This document shows, in pieces, positions 1-7,688 of a stretch of 64,000 nt of DNA (position 1 is the stretch's first letter; every line of letters starts with the position of its first letter). Below the pieces are notes generated by a model. That model ran no database searches, had not been told where the DNA came from, and saw only the letters and a program-made list of their open reading frames with translations. The position numbers and the translations under genes were made by a program. Source of the DNA: Planobispora rosea (GTDB taxonomy: Bacteria; Actinomycetota; Actinomycetes; Streptosporangiales; Streptosporangiaceae); contig NZ_BMQP01000002.1 of NCBI RefSeq assembly GCF_014648175.1, positions 62,001 to 126,000 on the forward strand, read 5' to 3'.

Positions 1-1082
1 CATTCCGCGTCCGGGGTGTGGAAACGTCCCTGGGACAGGTCGTCGAGGGTGCCGAGCACGCCGCTGCCCTCGAAGACCAGATTGATCATTTCGGCGCTGA
101 CCCCGAAGTCCGAGAGCACCAGCAGCGGAACGGACTGGGCGATCGCCTCCAGCGCCGCGGTGGAGCTGACCGTGACGAACCCGGCCGCGTGGGCCAGGTG
201 CTCGTGCATCGGCCCCACCGCGAAGCGGAGCGCGTCCTCGCTCCCGCCCAGCTCCCGCCAGAGGCGCTGGTAGTGGTGGCGCTCGTTGTGCGTCTGCCGT
301 TCCCCGTCCAGCGCGCGGAGCTTGACCACCACGTCCAGGTCCGGTCGCCGTCCCGCCAGTTCGGCCAGGGAGGCCAGGATGCGCTCGCGCTCCTCGCGCC
401 GCTTGGGCACCTTGGCCTGGGTGGCGAAGACGATCCGGTTGCGCGGCCCGGTGACGGGGACCTCGCCGCTCTCGTGCAGGAAGGGCAGGCGGGCCAGCCC
501 CACCTGACCGCCGCCGCCCAGCCGCCGCCCGACCTCCGTGAACTCCCGCACCTCCCGCCCGCTGTGCAGCACGAACAGCTCGCATCCGCTCCGGAACAGC
601 CAGGCCTTCTCCGTCGCCGGGATCGAGACGCCGGGCAGTCCGGAGACGAACACCGGTCTCGGCGACAGACCCGCGAGCACGTCCGCGGCCAGGATGTCCA
701 CCACGGGTCCGGTACAGGCCAGCAGGATCGCGTCGGGCCGGAATCGCTCGGCCGTACGGCGCAGCGCCCGAGCCGACAACACCGGCGGGTCGCCCGCCTG
801 CGCCCCGGGCCCGCCTCCGGCCTGCGCCCCGGGCCCGCCTCCGCCCTGCGCCCCGGGCCCGCCTCCGCCCTGCGCCCCGGGCCCGCCTCCGCCCTGCGCC
901 TCGGGCGCGGCCGGGCGGAACCACGGCGCCCCCGCCACGGCGGCGTGGATCTGCGCCGGGGACGGTGTGATGGGTGTGCGGATCACCGCCAGCTCCGTCG
1001 TGCATCCCTCGGGCAGGTCACCCAGCAGGCAGGCGGCCCACTTCAGGTAGGAATCCGAGTCGGCCACGGCCAGGACTTTCAA
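1..1082 (-). CDS. DUF6716-type putative glycosyltransferase, 3' end outside window
   Basis: Open frame running off the left edge, about 360 residues visible. It starts at a TTG whose last two bases overlap the TGA of the upstream gene (TTGA), so the two are translationally coupled. The N terminus reads LKVLAVADSDSYLKWAACLL, which I recognise as the start of the actinobacterial DUF6716 putative glycosyltransferases. Further on, a segment with MHEHLAHAAGFVTVSSTAALEA resembles the nucleotide-sugar side of GT-B enzymes, where a His-rich loop and a Ser/Thr-Glu patch bind the donor. Residues about 64-95 are four copies of an 8-residue Gly/Pro/Ala/Gln repeat, a likely flexible insertion. Together with the polysialyltransferase-like neighbour it suggests surface glycan synthesis; substrate unknown. 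Confidence 0.7.
   Translation of the reverse strand, partial: MKVLAVADSDSYLKWAACLLGDLPEGCTTELAVIRTPITPSPAQIHAAVAGAPWFRPAAPEAQGGGGPGAQGGGGPGAQGGGGPGAQAGGGPGAQAGDPPVLSARALRRTAERFRPDAILLACTGPVVDILAADVLAGLSPRPVFVSGLPGVSIPATEKAWLFRSGCELFVLHSGREVREFTEVGRRLGGGGQVGLARLPFLHESGEVPVTGPRNRIVFATQAKVPKRREERERILASLAELAGRRPDLDVVVKLRALDGERQTHNERHHYQRLWRELGGSEDALRFAVGPMHEHLAHAAGFVTVSSTAALEAIAQSVPLLVLSDFGVSAEMINLVFEGSGVLGTLDDLSQGRFHTPDAE
798..893. repeat. 24-bp in-frame tandem repeat, 4 copies
   Basis: Four head-to-tail copies of a 24-bp unit beginning CTGCGCCCCGGG (plus strand), three identical and one with a single change, followed by a degenerate partial copy. In the minus-strand gene each unit encodes Gly-Gly-Gly-Gly-Pro-Gly-Ala-Gln, so copy number changes would keep the frame. 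Confidence 0.9.
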
Positions 1083-2119
1083 CTGCTGACTCCAGTGTCG
1101 TGATGGGCGAACATCGAAAGATGGGAGCGCAGCGACGGGGCGGCCTGGGCGGTCCACCACTCGTCGGGGACCTCCACCGTCTCCACCGCCACGCCCCGCG
1201 CCCCCAGCAGGACCCGCAGGGAGGTGACCGCGGTGGAGGGCAGGCTCAGCACCCGCTGCTCGGCGGCCAGCCCGCGCAGGGTCATCTCGGCGGGCACCCC
1301 GCCGTCGTAGACGGTGATCCCGGGCTGCTCCCGGACCCGGGCCAGGTCCTGGGGATCCTCCCTCCGGTGCGGGAAGTAGGCGACCGGCCCGTCCGAGCCG
1401 AGACCGGCCAGCCAGGTGAAGTAGCGGTCGCGGTGGATGAGGCCGTTGCGGACCAGCGAGGTGCCCAGGACGACGGTGCGCTCCTCGGGGCGGGGCCGGC
1501 GCAGCGGCTGGGAGCGCAGCCAGGCGAACTCGTGGGTGACCAGCTCGGCCCCGGTGTCCCGGACGGCCCGCGCCAGCGCGTCGGGCACCGGCAGCGCGGT
1601 GAAGATCGACAGTTTGCCGGAGCGGGCGGCCAGCCGGAGCCGGAGACCGGCCGCGACGCCCAGCACGGTCCGCAGCGGCCCGGCGGTGGCGCGGGCCCGC
1701 AGCAGCGGCGCCCCCACGCGCCCGGAGAGCAGTTCCAGGAGCCTGATCGTGGCCAGCCCGTCATCGACGATCACGACGCGGCGCGGGAAGGCGGTGATCC
1801 AGGCGAGCTGGACCTTCCCGGAGAAGGCGTCGCCGACCACCCAGGTCGTGTGCCGCCCGGGCCGCGGCATGTCCGGCTCGGGCTCGGCCAGTTCCAGGCC
1901 CTCCGGCAGGGAGAGCCGCCCCAGTTCCCGCCGGGTGACGGCGAGCGGGCGCAGCTTCGCCCGGGGCAGCAGTCTGGTCCGGGCGCCCAGCAGTCCCGCG
2001 TGGTGGGCCTCCACCGCGCAGAGCATCTGCAGCGGGGACTCCACCCAGGCAACGGCCGAACCCTGCTCCCGCGCGTGGTCTCGACCGTCTTCCTCCACGC
2101 CGGGCGATGACCCGTTCAC
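1079..2119 (-). CDS. Polysialyltransferase-like glycosyltransferase
   Basis: About 346 residues from a GTG at 2119; another GTG at 2098 is possible and the start is uncertain. Near the N terminus WVESPLQMLCAVEA matches the opening of bacterial polysialyltransferase-family (GT52/GT38-like) proteins, in which an ESPLQ-type motif opens the first Rossmann strand. A later VVIVDDGLATI segment fits the D/E-D-G motif of that superfamily, and YFPHRRE and LPSTAVTSL fit the HP and SS/T motifs. The family moves nucleotide-activated sugars onto surface glycans in the cytoplasm. It precedes, and overlaps by 4 bp, the DUF6716 gene. The family call is fairly firm; actual use of sialic-acid-like donors is inference, since no sugar synthesis genes are visible here. 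Confidence 0.65.
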   Translation of the reverse strand: MNGSSPGVEEDGRDHAREQGSAVAWVESPLQMLCAVEAHHAGLLGARTRLLPRAKLRPLAVTRRELGRLSLPEGLELAEPEPDMPRPGRHTTWVVGDAFSGKVQLAWITAFPRRVVIVDDGLATIRLLELLSGRVGAPLLRARATAGPLRTVLGVAAGLRLRLAARSGKLSIFTALPVPDALARAVRDTGAELVTHEFAWLRSQPLRRPRPEERTVVLGTSLVRNGLIHRDRYFTWLAGLGSDGPVAYFPHRREDPQDLARVREQPGITVYDGGVPAEMTLRGLAAEQRVLSLPSTAVTSLRVLLGARGVAVETVEVPDEWWTAQAAPSLRSHLSMFAHHDTGVSS

Positions 2120-2278
2120 GACCCGCCCACCGTAGCCGGGCGGCCTTACGCGGCCGGGAACCGGAGGTGAACACCGGACCACACCGTGCCCTGCCCGACT
2201 CCGTCGGGACACCGCCGGCCGCCGGCGAGGCTCTGCCGGATCACACCGTTGCACACCGGGCCGCGGCCGCCTAGCGTG

Positions 2279-2301
2279 GTGTACGAAACGGTTCCGTACA
2301 C
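2279..2301. promoter_or_regulatory. 23-bp near-perfect palindrome, probable TetR operator
   Basis: GTGTACG...CGTACAC with matching inner bases; only one symmetric pair and the central base break the symmetry. It lies 27 bp upstream of the SDR gene that precedes a TetR gene, the usual place for the operator of such a regulator. Confidence 0.6.
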
Positions 2302-2328
2302 TAATCACCGCATGACGAGGAGCGAACC

Positions 2329-3201
2329 ATGTGGACACCCGCCGACATCCCCCGCCTGACCGGCTCCACCGCGCTGGTCACCGGGGCGAACAGCGGCATC
2401 GGCGTGCCGACCGCCCTGGAACTGGCCAGGCACGGCGCCCGGGTCGTCATGACCGCACGCGATCTCACGAAGGGCCGGGCCGCGCTGGAGGCGATCAAGG
2501 CGGAGGTCCCGGAGGCGGACGTCGAGCTCAGGCGGCTGGACCTGGCCGATCTGAAATCGGTGCGCGAGTTCGCCGCCACCGTGGACGAACCGCTCGACGT
2601 GCTGGTCAACAACGCCGGGGTCGGCCTGATCCCCCGCAGCACCACCGCCGACGGCTTCGAGACGCAGTTCGGCACCAACCACCTGGGTCATTTCGCGCTG
2701 ACCGGGCTCCTGCTGCCCCGGCTGCTGGCCAGGCCCGGCGCCCGGGTGGTCACCGTCTCCAGCGACGCGCACGCCCTCGGCAGGATCGACTTCGACGACC
2801 TCGGGCTGGAGCACGGCTACAACAGGTTCTCCGCCTACGGCCGCTCCAAGCTGGCCAACCTGCTGTTCACCCGCGAGCTCCACCGCCGGGCGGAGGGACG
2901 TCTGCTCAGCGTGGCCGTCCACCCCGGCACGACGCTCACCGGCATCGTGAAGCTGGGGGTGTTCACCCGGCCGTTCATGACGCTGGGACGGCTCTTCATC
3001 CAGTCGGCGGAGAAGGGCGCGGTCCCCTCTCTCTACGCGGCCACCTCCCCGGCCGTCCGCGGCGGCCAGTTCATCGGTCCCGGTCCCAGGGAACTGCGGC
3101 CCAGGCCCCACGCGCTGGACGAGGCCGTGGCCCGGCGGCTCTGGGAGACGTCGGAGGAGCTCACCGGCGTACGATTCGAGATGTTCGACCCGCACGTCTA
3201 G
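2329..3201 (+). CDS. SDR-family NAD(P)-dependent oxidoreductase
   Basis: 290 residues, the usual size for a classical-to-extended short-chain dehydrogenase of the retinol-dehydrogenase-like group. The nucleotide-binding TGANSGIG motif is near residue 20, followed by LVNNAGVG and the catalytic YGRSK (Tyr-x-x-x-Lys). The start ATG follows a GAGGAG-like ribosome site. The gene opens a three-gene set with a TetR regulator (16 bp downstream) and an aldo/keto reductase, behind a palindromic operator, so it probably reduces or oxidises a small carbonyl compound sensed by the TetR protein. Substrate cannot be told from sequence. Confidence 0.85.
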   Translation: MWTPADIPRLTGSTALVTGANSGIGVPTALELARHGARVVMTARDLTKGRAALEAIKAEVPEADVELRRLDLADLKSVREFAATVDEPLDVLVNNAGVGLIPRSTTADGFETQFGTNHLGHFALTGLLLPRLLARPGARVVTVSSDAHALGRIDFDDLGLEHGYNRFSAYGRSKLANLLFTRELHRRAEGRLLSVAVHPGTTLTGIVKLGVFTRPFMTLGRLFIQSAEKGAVPSLYAATSPAVRGGQFIGPGPRELRPRPHALDEAVARRLWETSEELTGVRFEMFDPHV

Positions 3202-3216
3202 GCATTCGGAGGCACT

Positions 3217-3795
3217 TTGCGTCTTGACCCGTCCCGTGAGCGCGCCATCCTCGACGCGACGCAGGAACTGCTTGCGGAGGTCGGGTTCGAGCGGATGTCC
3301 GTCGACCAGATCGCCAGACGCGCCGGCGCCAGCAAGGCCACGATCTACCGCAGGTGGCCGGGGAAGGAGGCGCTCGTGGTGGACCTGGTCTGCAACCATC
3401 TGGAGCTCGATGTCCCGGCGCCGCCCGACACCGGGACGATGCGCGAGGACCTCGTCGAGGCGGTCACCGGCTTCTGCGACGTCCTGCGGCGTAAGCACAG
3501 CATGATCGTCGGGCTCCTCCCCGGCCTGCTCACGAACCCCAACCTGGCCGGGGCTCTGCGCGACAACGTGCACCGCCCCGACATCACCGGCACCGTCCCG
3601 CTGCTCGACCGCGCCCGGGAGCGGGGCGAGCTGGCCGGCGCGATCGATCCGGCGCGGCTCAGGACGGTGGTCGAGGCGCTGGTCTGGCACCGGCTGCTGA
3701 TCACCGGCGAACCGCTGGACCGGACGTTCGTCGAGGGCGCCGTCGACGGGACGCTGCTCCCCCTGATCCGCTCCTGGGCCGGTACGGGATCATAA
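3217..3795 (+). CDS. TetR/AcrR family transcriptional regulator
   Basis: 192 residues from a TTG start with GGAGG six bases upstream. The N-terminal helix-turn-helix is clear: ILDATQELLAEVGFERMS, then IARRAGASKATIYRRWPGKEAL. The C-terminal part is the variable ligand-binding domain of the TetR_C type and gives no ligand hint. It sits between the SDR and the aldo/keto reductase and most likely represses the set through the palindrome at 2279-2301. Confidence 0.88.
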   Translation: MRLDPSRERAILDATQELLAEVGFERMSVDQIARRAGASKATIYRRWPGKEALVVDLVCNHLELDVPAPPDTGTMREDLVEAVTGFCDVLRRKHSMIVGLLPGLLTNPNLAGALRDNVHRPDITGTVPLLDRARERGELAGAIDPARLRTVVEALVWHRLLITGEPLDRTFVEGAVDGTLLPLIRSWAGTGS

Positions 3796-3800
3796 AAAGC

Positions 3801-4628
3801 ATGGACTTCGTCACTCTCAACAACGGCGTGCGGATGCCACAGCTCGGTTTCGGCGTCTGGCGGGTTCCCGACGCCGAGGCGTACACGGCGGTGACCGCCG
3901 CCATCGAGGCGGGCTACCGCAGCATCGACACCGCCAAGCTCTACCGCAACGAGGAGGGCGTGGGCCGCGCCGTACGCGAGTCGGGCGTGCCACGCGAGGA
4001 GCTGTTCGTCACGACCAAGCTCTGGAACGACGACCACGGTCACGACGCGGCGCTGCGCGCCTTCGACGCGAGCATGGACCGGCTCGGCCTGGACTACCTC
4101 GATCTCTACCTGATCCACTGGCCCCTCCCCGCGCTGGACAAGTACGTGGAGACGTGGCGGGCGCTGGAGCGGCTCCACTCCGAGGGCCGGGTCCGGGCCG
4201 TCGGGGTCTCCAACTTCCCGGTGGAGCACCTGGAACGGCTGCTCGGGGAGAGTGAGATCGTCCCCGCGGTCAACCAGATCGAGCTGCACCCGATGCTTCC
4301 CCAGGCCGAGCTGCGGGAGTACCACGCCGCCCGCGGCATCGTCACCGAGGCGTGGAGCCCGCTCGGCCAGGGCGGGAGGCTGCTGGACGAGCCGGTCCTG
4401 GGCAAGCTCGCCGACAAGCACGGCAGGAGCCCGGCCCAGGTGGTGCTCCGCTGGCACCTTCAGCTGGGCAACGTGGTGATCCCCAAATCGGTCACGCCGT
4501 CCCGCATCGCGGAGAACATCGACGTCTTCGGCTTCGAGCTGGACGCCGATGACATGGCGGCGATCGCCGGGCTGGACAGCGGCACGCGCCTGGGCCCGGA
4601 TCCCGCCGCTTTCAACCGGGCGGGCTGA
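3801..4628 (+). CDS. Aldo/keto reductase
   Basis: 275 residues, the standard length for 2,5-diketo-gluconate-reductase-like aldo/keto reductases. Motifs in order: GVRMPQLGFGVWRV, the SIDTAKLYRNEEGVG segment with the catalytic Asp and Tyr, VTTKLWN with the catalytic Lys, DLYLIHWP with the catalytic His, and the NADPH-binding IPKSVTPSRI near the C terminus. It begins five bases after the TetR stop codon, so it is co-transcribed. It would reduce aldehydes or ketones with NADPH in the cytoplasm. Confidence 0.9.
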   Translation: MDFVTLNNGVRMPQLGFGVWRVPDAEAYTAVTAAIEAGYRSIDTAKLYRNEEGVGRAVRESGVPREELFVTTKLWNDDHGHDAALRAFDASMDRLGLDYLDLYLIHWPLPALDKYVETWRALERLHSEGRVRAVGVSNFPVEHLERLLGESEIVPAVNQIELHPMLPQAELREYHAARGIVTEAWSPLGQGGRLLDEPVLGKLADKHGRSPAQVVLRWHLQLGNVVIPKSVTPSRIAENIDVFGFELDADDMAAIAGLDSGTRLGPDPAAFNRAG

Positions 4629-4819
4629 CCGTCCGGCCGGAGGAGGCTGTTCCCGGCCCCGACCCCGGCCCCGGCCCCGGTCCCGGTCTCCGGCGGCCGG
4701 CCCAGCCCCACATCAACCCATTTTCCAGGACTTTTACACTTTTTTGTCGACAGCAGGAGCGTGCGGGGACGCCGAGAGGCGTTCCCGCCCTCCGCTTGGC
4801 CAGACCTTGCCCGTGCGCC

Positions 4820-4855
4820 GCTCATCCCACCGGCCCGCCCGCCGATGGGATGAGC
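4820..4855 (+). other. 10-bp perfect hairpin ahead of the riboswitch
   Basis: GCTCATCCCA at 4820-4829 pairs perfectly with TGGGATGAGC at 4846-4855 across a 16-base loop. It ends five bases before the c-di-AMP riboswitch begins. It may be the terminator of the aldo/keto reductase unit, although there is no T run, or an upstream part of the leader RNA. The 190 bases before it contain a CCCCGG-rich tandem stretch (4650-4690) and a T-rich patch (4720-4745), and no gene that I can see. Confidence 0.5.
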
Positions 4856-4860
4856 ACGGA

Positions 4861-4985
4861 CGCCTAATCCGCGAACCCGCGGAGCCGGGAACCCATGTGT
4901 TCCCCGGGGTGAATCGGCGCGCCTGCGCGCCGTAGGGCACTTCCCAGCCCGAACCCGTCAGCTAACCCGGTAGGCACTGGAAGCC
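4861..4985 (+). ncRNA. c-di-AMP riboswitch (ydaO/yuaA class)
   Basis: The conserved ydaO blocks are present in order: CCGCGGAGCCGGGAACC, GGGGTGAATC, a short GC helix, TAGGGCACTTCCC, then CCCGAACCCGTCAGCTAACC followed by CGGTAGGC. The last block is the most diagnostic part of the class. It ends about 20 bases before the start of a secreted CHAP-domain protein, the typical actinobacterial arrangement, in which c-di-AMP lowers expression of cell-wall hydrolases and resuscitation factors. The call rests on motif recognition by eye. Confidence 0.88.
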
Positions 4986-5007
4986 GAGCAAGGAGTCGTA
5001 TCCCTCC

Positions 5008-5739
5008 ATGGGCAAGCACCGCCGAGTTCCCCCGCCCAAGAAGCGCCACCTGACCCGCGTCGCGGTCGGCATGTCGGTCGCGCTCACCGGCGGCACCGCC
5101 ACCGCTCCCTCCGCGCTCGCCGACACCGGGACGGGCCGGCCCCTCAACGCTCCCGCCACCGGGGCGTCCCAGGCCGCCCGGACGGCGCAATCGCCCGCCG
5201 CCAGCCCCAAGACCCGCCTCCAGGTCATCGCCGAAGGGCTGCCCAAGGTCTCGGCCGGGCAGTTGCTGGCCATCGCCGAGCAGCAGATCGGGATCACGGA
5301 GAACGCCGCCGGCGGCGGCACCAAGTTCCACTCCTGGTACATGAGCTCTCCCCGGGTGCAGGAGACCATCGCCCGCGACGGCGGCAGTGTGAACGGGTAC
5401 GCCAACGCCCCCTGGTGCGACATGTTCGTCTCCTGGGTCGGCGCGCAGGCAGGCATCCGCCCCACCGTCGGCTGGGACGCCTACACCGTCACCCACGCCC
5501 AGTGGTTCAGGAACAACGGGCACTGGGGCACCCAGGCCGAGCCGGGCGCGGTCGTCTTCTTCGACTGGAAGGGCGGCCAGAGCGTCTACGGGATCGACCA
5601 CGTCGGCTTCGTGAAGAGGGACAACGGCGACGGCACGATCACCACGATCGAGGGCAACACCGGCAACGGCAACGTCGAGCAGCGGGTCCGGCCGAAGTGG
5701 CAGGTCGTCGGGTACGGCTACCCGGTCTACAGCGGCTGA
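5008..5739 (+). CDS. Secreted CHAP-domain cell-wall hydrolase
   Basis: 243 residues. A basic N terminus, hydrophobic stretch and SALADT cleavage site form a Sec-type signal peptide of about 40 residues. The rest is a CHAP (Cys/His amidohydrolase-peptidase) domain: the catalytic Cys lies in NAPWCDMFVSWV and the His in GIDHVGFV, followed by IEGNT as in other CHAP enzymes. Such proteins cut peptidoglycan peptides or amide bonds outside the cell. AAGGAG lies about 13 bases before the ATG, slightly far. It is the gene controlled by the c-di-AMP riboswitch immediately upstream, consistent with wall remodelling under osmotic or turgor control. Confidence 0.85.
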   Translation: MGKHRRVPPPKKRHLTRVAVGMSVALTGGTATAPSALADTGTGRPLNAPATGASQAARTAQSPAASPKTRLQVIAEGLPKVSAGQLLAIAEQQIGITENAAGGGTKFHSWYMSSPRVQETIARDGGSVNGYANAPWCDMFVSWVGAQAGIRPTVGWDAYTVTHAQWFRNNGHWGTQAEPGAVVFFDWKGGQSVYGIDHVGFVKRDNGDGTITTIEGNTGNGNVEQRVRPKWQVVGYGYPVYSG

Positions 5740-5751
5740 TCGCATCCACCG

Positions 5752-5789
5752 CGCGAGGGGTACGGCTCATGCGAGCCGTACCCCTCGCG
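5752..5789 (+). terminator. Hairpin terminator after the CHAP gene
   Basis: A perfect 17-bp stem, 5752-5768 with 5773-5789, around the loop ATGC, 12 bases after the CHAP stop codon. There is no T run, as is common in actinomycetes. Confidence 0.85.
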
Positions 5790-5995
5790 GGTTTCAGAGC
5801 CGCCGGCGGAGCACGCCGACCGGTCCCCCGCGGCGGTGCCCGAGATCACAGTGTGGATCTTTACCTGCCGGAAGGCCCGGCAAGCGTGCAGTTTTGCGCA
5901 GAGACGGATCGTCCTCCTCCCCGACCATGAGGACGAAAGGTGAGCAGGACTCGACTTGACCCGCTCGCCACCCCATCTCACACAAGGAACCGCAC

Positions 5996-6802
5996 ATGAA
6001 CACCCTCAAGCGGGGCGCGATGCGCCTGACCATGCTCGGCGGCCTCGTCGCCGCCCTGACCGCGATCCCCGGCACCGGTCAGGCCGCCATCGCCCCCGGC
6101 GACCTCATCGTCGAGCGCGTGTCCGGCGCCATCACGATCGTGCCCGGCACCACCGCGGTGAACGACACCGTGGAGGTGCTCAAGGCGGGCTCGGTCTTCC
6201 GCGTGACCAACACCACCGGAACCCTGAAGGCCACCCCCGGCAAGGGCTGCACCCAGGTCAACGCCAAAGTGGTCGACTGCGGCACCGGCGTCACCGGCCT
6301 GTCGGCGAACCTGGGCGGCGGCGACGACACCTTCACCGCCCGCGTCCCGCTCACCGGCGCGGTCAGCGGCGGCGACGGCTCCGACGTCTTCAACGCGGGA
6401 CTGTCCACCGGCGGCGGAACCACCCTCACCTACCAGGGCGACGCCGGATCCAGAGACATGGTCAGCTACGCCCAGGCGAACGTCGGCGTCTTCATCAGGA
6501 AGGACACCGTCAACAACGACGGACGCAACGCCGGCGGGAACATCGACCGCGACAAGGTGCTCGGTGACGTCGAGGTCGTCGTGGGCAGCCGGTTCGGCGA
6601 CACCATCGAGGGCGACAACGCGCCAGAGATCATCAACGGTCTCGGCGGCAACGACCGTCTCACCGCCAACGGCGGAAACGACCGTATCGTGGCCGCCGAC
6701 GGAGGCTTCGACGCCGCGGTGAGCTGCGGCTCCGGCACCGGCGACATCGCGGACGCCGACGCGGCCGACCAGCCGACCGGTTGCGAGACCGTCAACAGCT
6801 GA
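5996..6802 (+). CDS. Secreted RTX-like calcium-binding protein
   Basis: 268 residues with a Sec signal peptide ending near GTGQA. Several degenerate RTX-type nonapeptides are visible: LGGGDDTF, GGDGSDVF, INGLGGNDRL and NGGNDRIV, the Gly/Asp turns that bind calcium in parallel beta-rolls. The protein ends with GCETVNS, the common terminus of actinobacterial secreted calcium-binding proteins. No enzymatic domain is recognisable, so it may be a surface or matrix protein. It stands alone between two hairpin terminators. Function beyond calcium binding is unknown. Confidence 0.75.
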   Translation: MNTLKRGAMRLTMLGGLVAALTAIPGTGQAAIAPGDLIVERVSGAITIVPGTTAVNDTVEVLKAGSVFRVTNTTGTLKATPGKGCTQVNAKVVDCGTGVTGLSANLGGGDDTFTARVPLTGAVSGGDGSDVFNAGLSTGGGTTLTYQGDAGSRDMVSYAQANVGVFIRKDTVNNDGRNAGGNIDRDKVLGDVEVVVGSRFGDTIEGDNAPEIINGLGGNDRLTANGGNDRIVAADGGFDAAVSCGSGTGDIADADAADQPTGCETVNS

Positions 6803-6867
6803 CCCGAGCCGGTGCGCTCCCCCGGGAACCGCACCCCGGCACGGCGCCGCACCGTCCCACCCCACAC

Positions 6868-6894
6868 CCCGCGAGCGGCCTCCCCGCTCGCGGG
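6868..6894 (+). terminator. Hairpin terminator after the RTX-like gene
   Basis: CCCGCGAGCGG at 6868-6878 pairs perfectly with CCGCTCGCGGG at 6884-6894 around a 5-base loop, about 65 bases after the stop codon. Confidence 0.75.
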
Positions 6895-7445
6895 ACCATT
6901 GGCATCCGCCATTTCCCCTGTCTTCGCAAGCGGAAAATGGCGGCCGAATACCATTTATCACGAGAATTCGCGCCGACGTCATCATCGTCGCCCATCGGGT
7001 GCCCTCCCGCTTCCGCCGGCCGTCCGTCCCGGCCCGGCGCGTTCCCCGTCACCCCGCCCGAGGAGGCCGGGGTGATCACGGCCGGTCACCGCGAGGTCCG
7101 CCGTACCTCCAGGCCAGGAGGGCCCGCCATCCCGGCAGGGAGCCTCCGGCCTGGGACCGGCGTTTCAGGGGTTCACCAGCGGAAGTCTCCTTTTTATTTT
7201 ATTTCGCCATAAGTTCATCTCAGTTATCCGATGCCGGCTCGCCGGGCTTTCCGGAGAACGACCTCCACCCACCCCGCACCGCCGGCTCGGGTGCTCGGCC
7301 GCCGAGCCGTCTGGCCGCCCCGGCGACCGCGACGCCCCGTGCGCGCGGCCACGCACGAGCCGCTCGCGACGTCTGCACTCACAGTGATCACAGGTCCTCA
7401 GGGCGGCATATGAGGCGGGAAGCACCCCGATGACACCTCGCGCTA
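6895..7445. other. Intergenic region without a recognisable gene
   Basis: About 550 bases before the first CebR box. Open frames here lack the third-position GC bias of neighbouring genes and have no recognisable domains. Visible structure: an imperfect inverted repeat GCCATTTCC...GGAAAATGGC around 6907-6943 and an AT-rich patch at about 7185-7235, unusual in this genome and possibly a promoter. Confidence 0.5.
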
Positions 7446-7459
7446 TGGGAGCGCTCCCA
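7446..7459. promoter_or_regulatory. CebR box 1 (distal)
   Basis: The sequence is TGGGAGCGCTCCCA, a perfect 14-bp palindrome identical to the known CebR operator of Streptomyces, where the LacI-family repressor CebR is released by cellobiose or cellotriose. It lies 230 bp upstream of cebE. Confidence 0.92.
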
Positions 7460-7576
7460 ACAACTCATTTGGGGCCTTTGCCATAGTTAAGAGCTCTCTG
7501 AGCCGAGCATGTAGCCGCGATGTAACGGTTGAGTTTCGAGATATTGACGCCCGCGTGGCACTTCGTCCACTCTTCG

Positions 7577-7590
7577 TGGGAGCGCTCCCA
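7577..7590. promoter_or_regulatory. CebR box 2 (proximal)
   Basis: A second perfect TGGGAGCGCTCCCA, 99 bp upstream of the cebE start and 131 bp from box 1. A possible -35 element TTGACG is at 7544-7549, so box 2 would sit near or just downstream of the transcription start and block elongation or open-complex formation. Confidence 0.92.
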
Positions 7591-7688
7591 AACACGCTGA
7601 CGAACCACCCGCCGCGGACTGAGCTGTCGGGGACAGTCTGCGGCGCCACCTCCCATCGATTCGGGCGACCACCTGAGAGGGGTCCGGA

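Noticed and set aside
6999..7433. Coding frames in the gap before the ceb operon
   Set aside because: No GC3 bias, no ribosome site and no recognisable domain.
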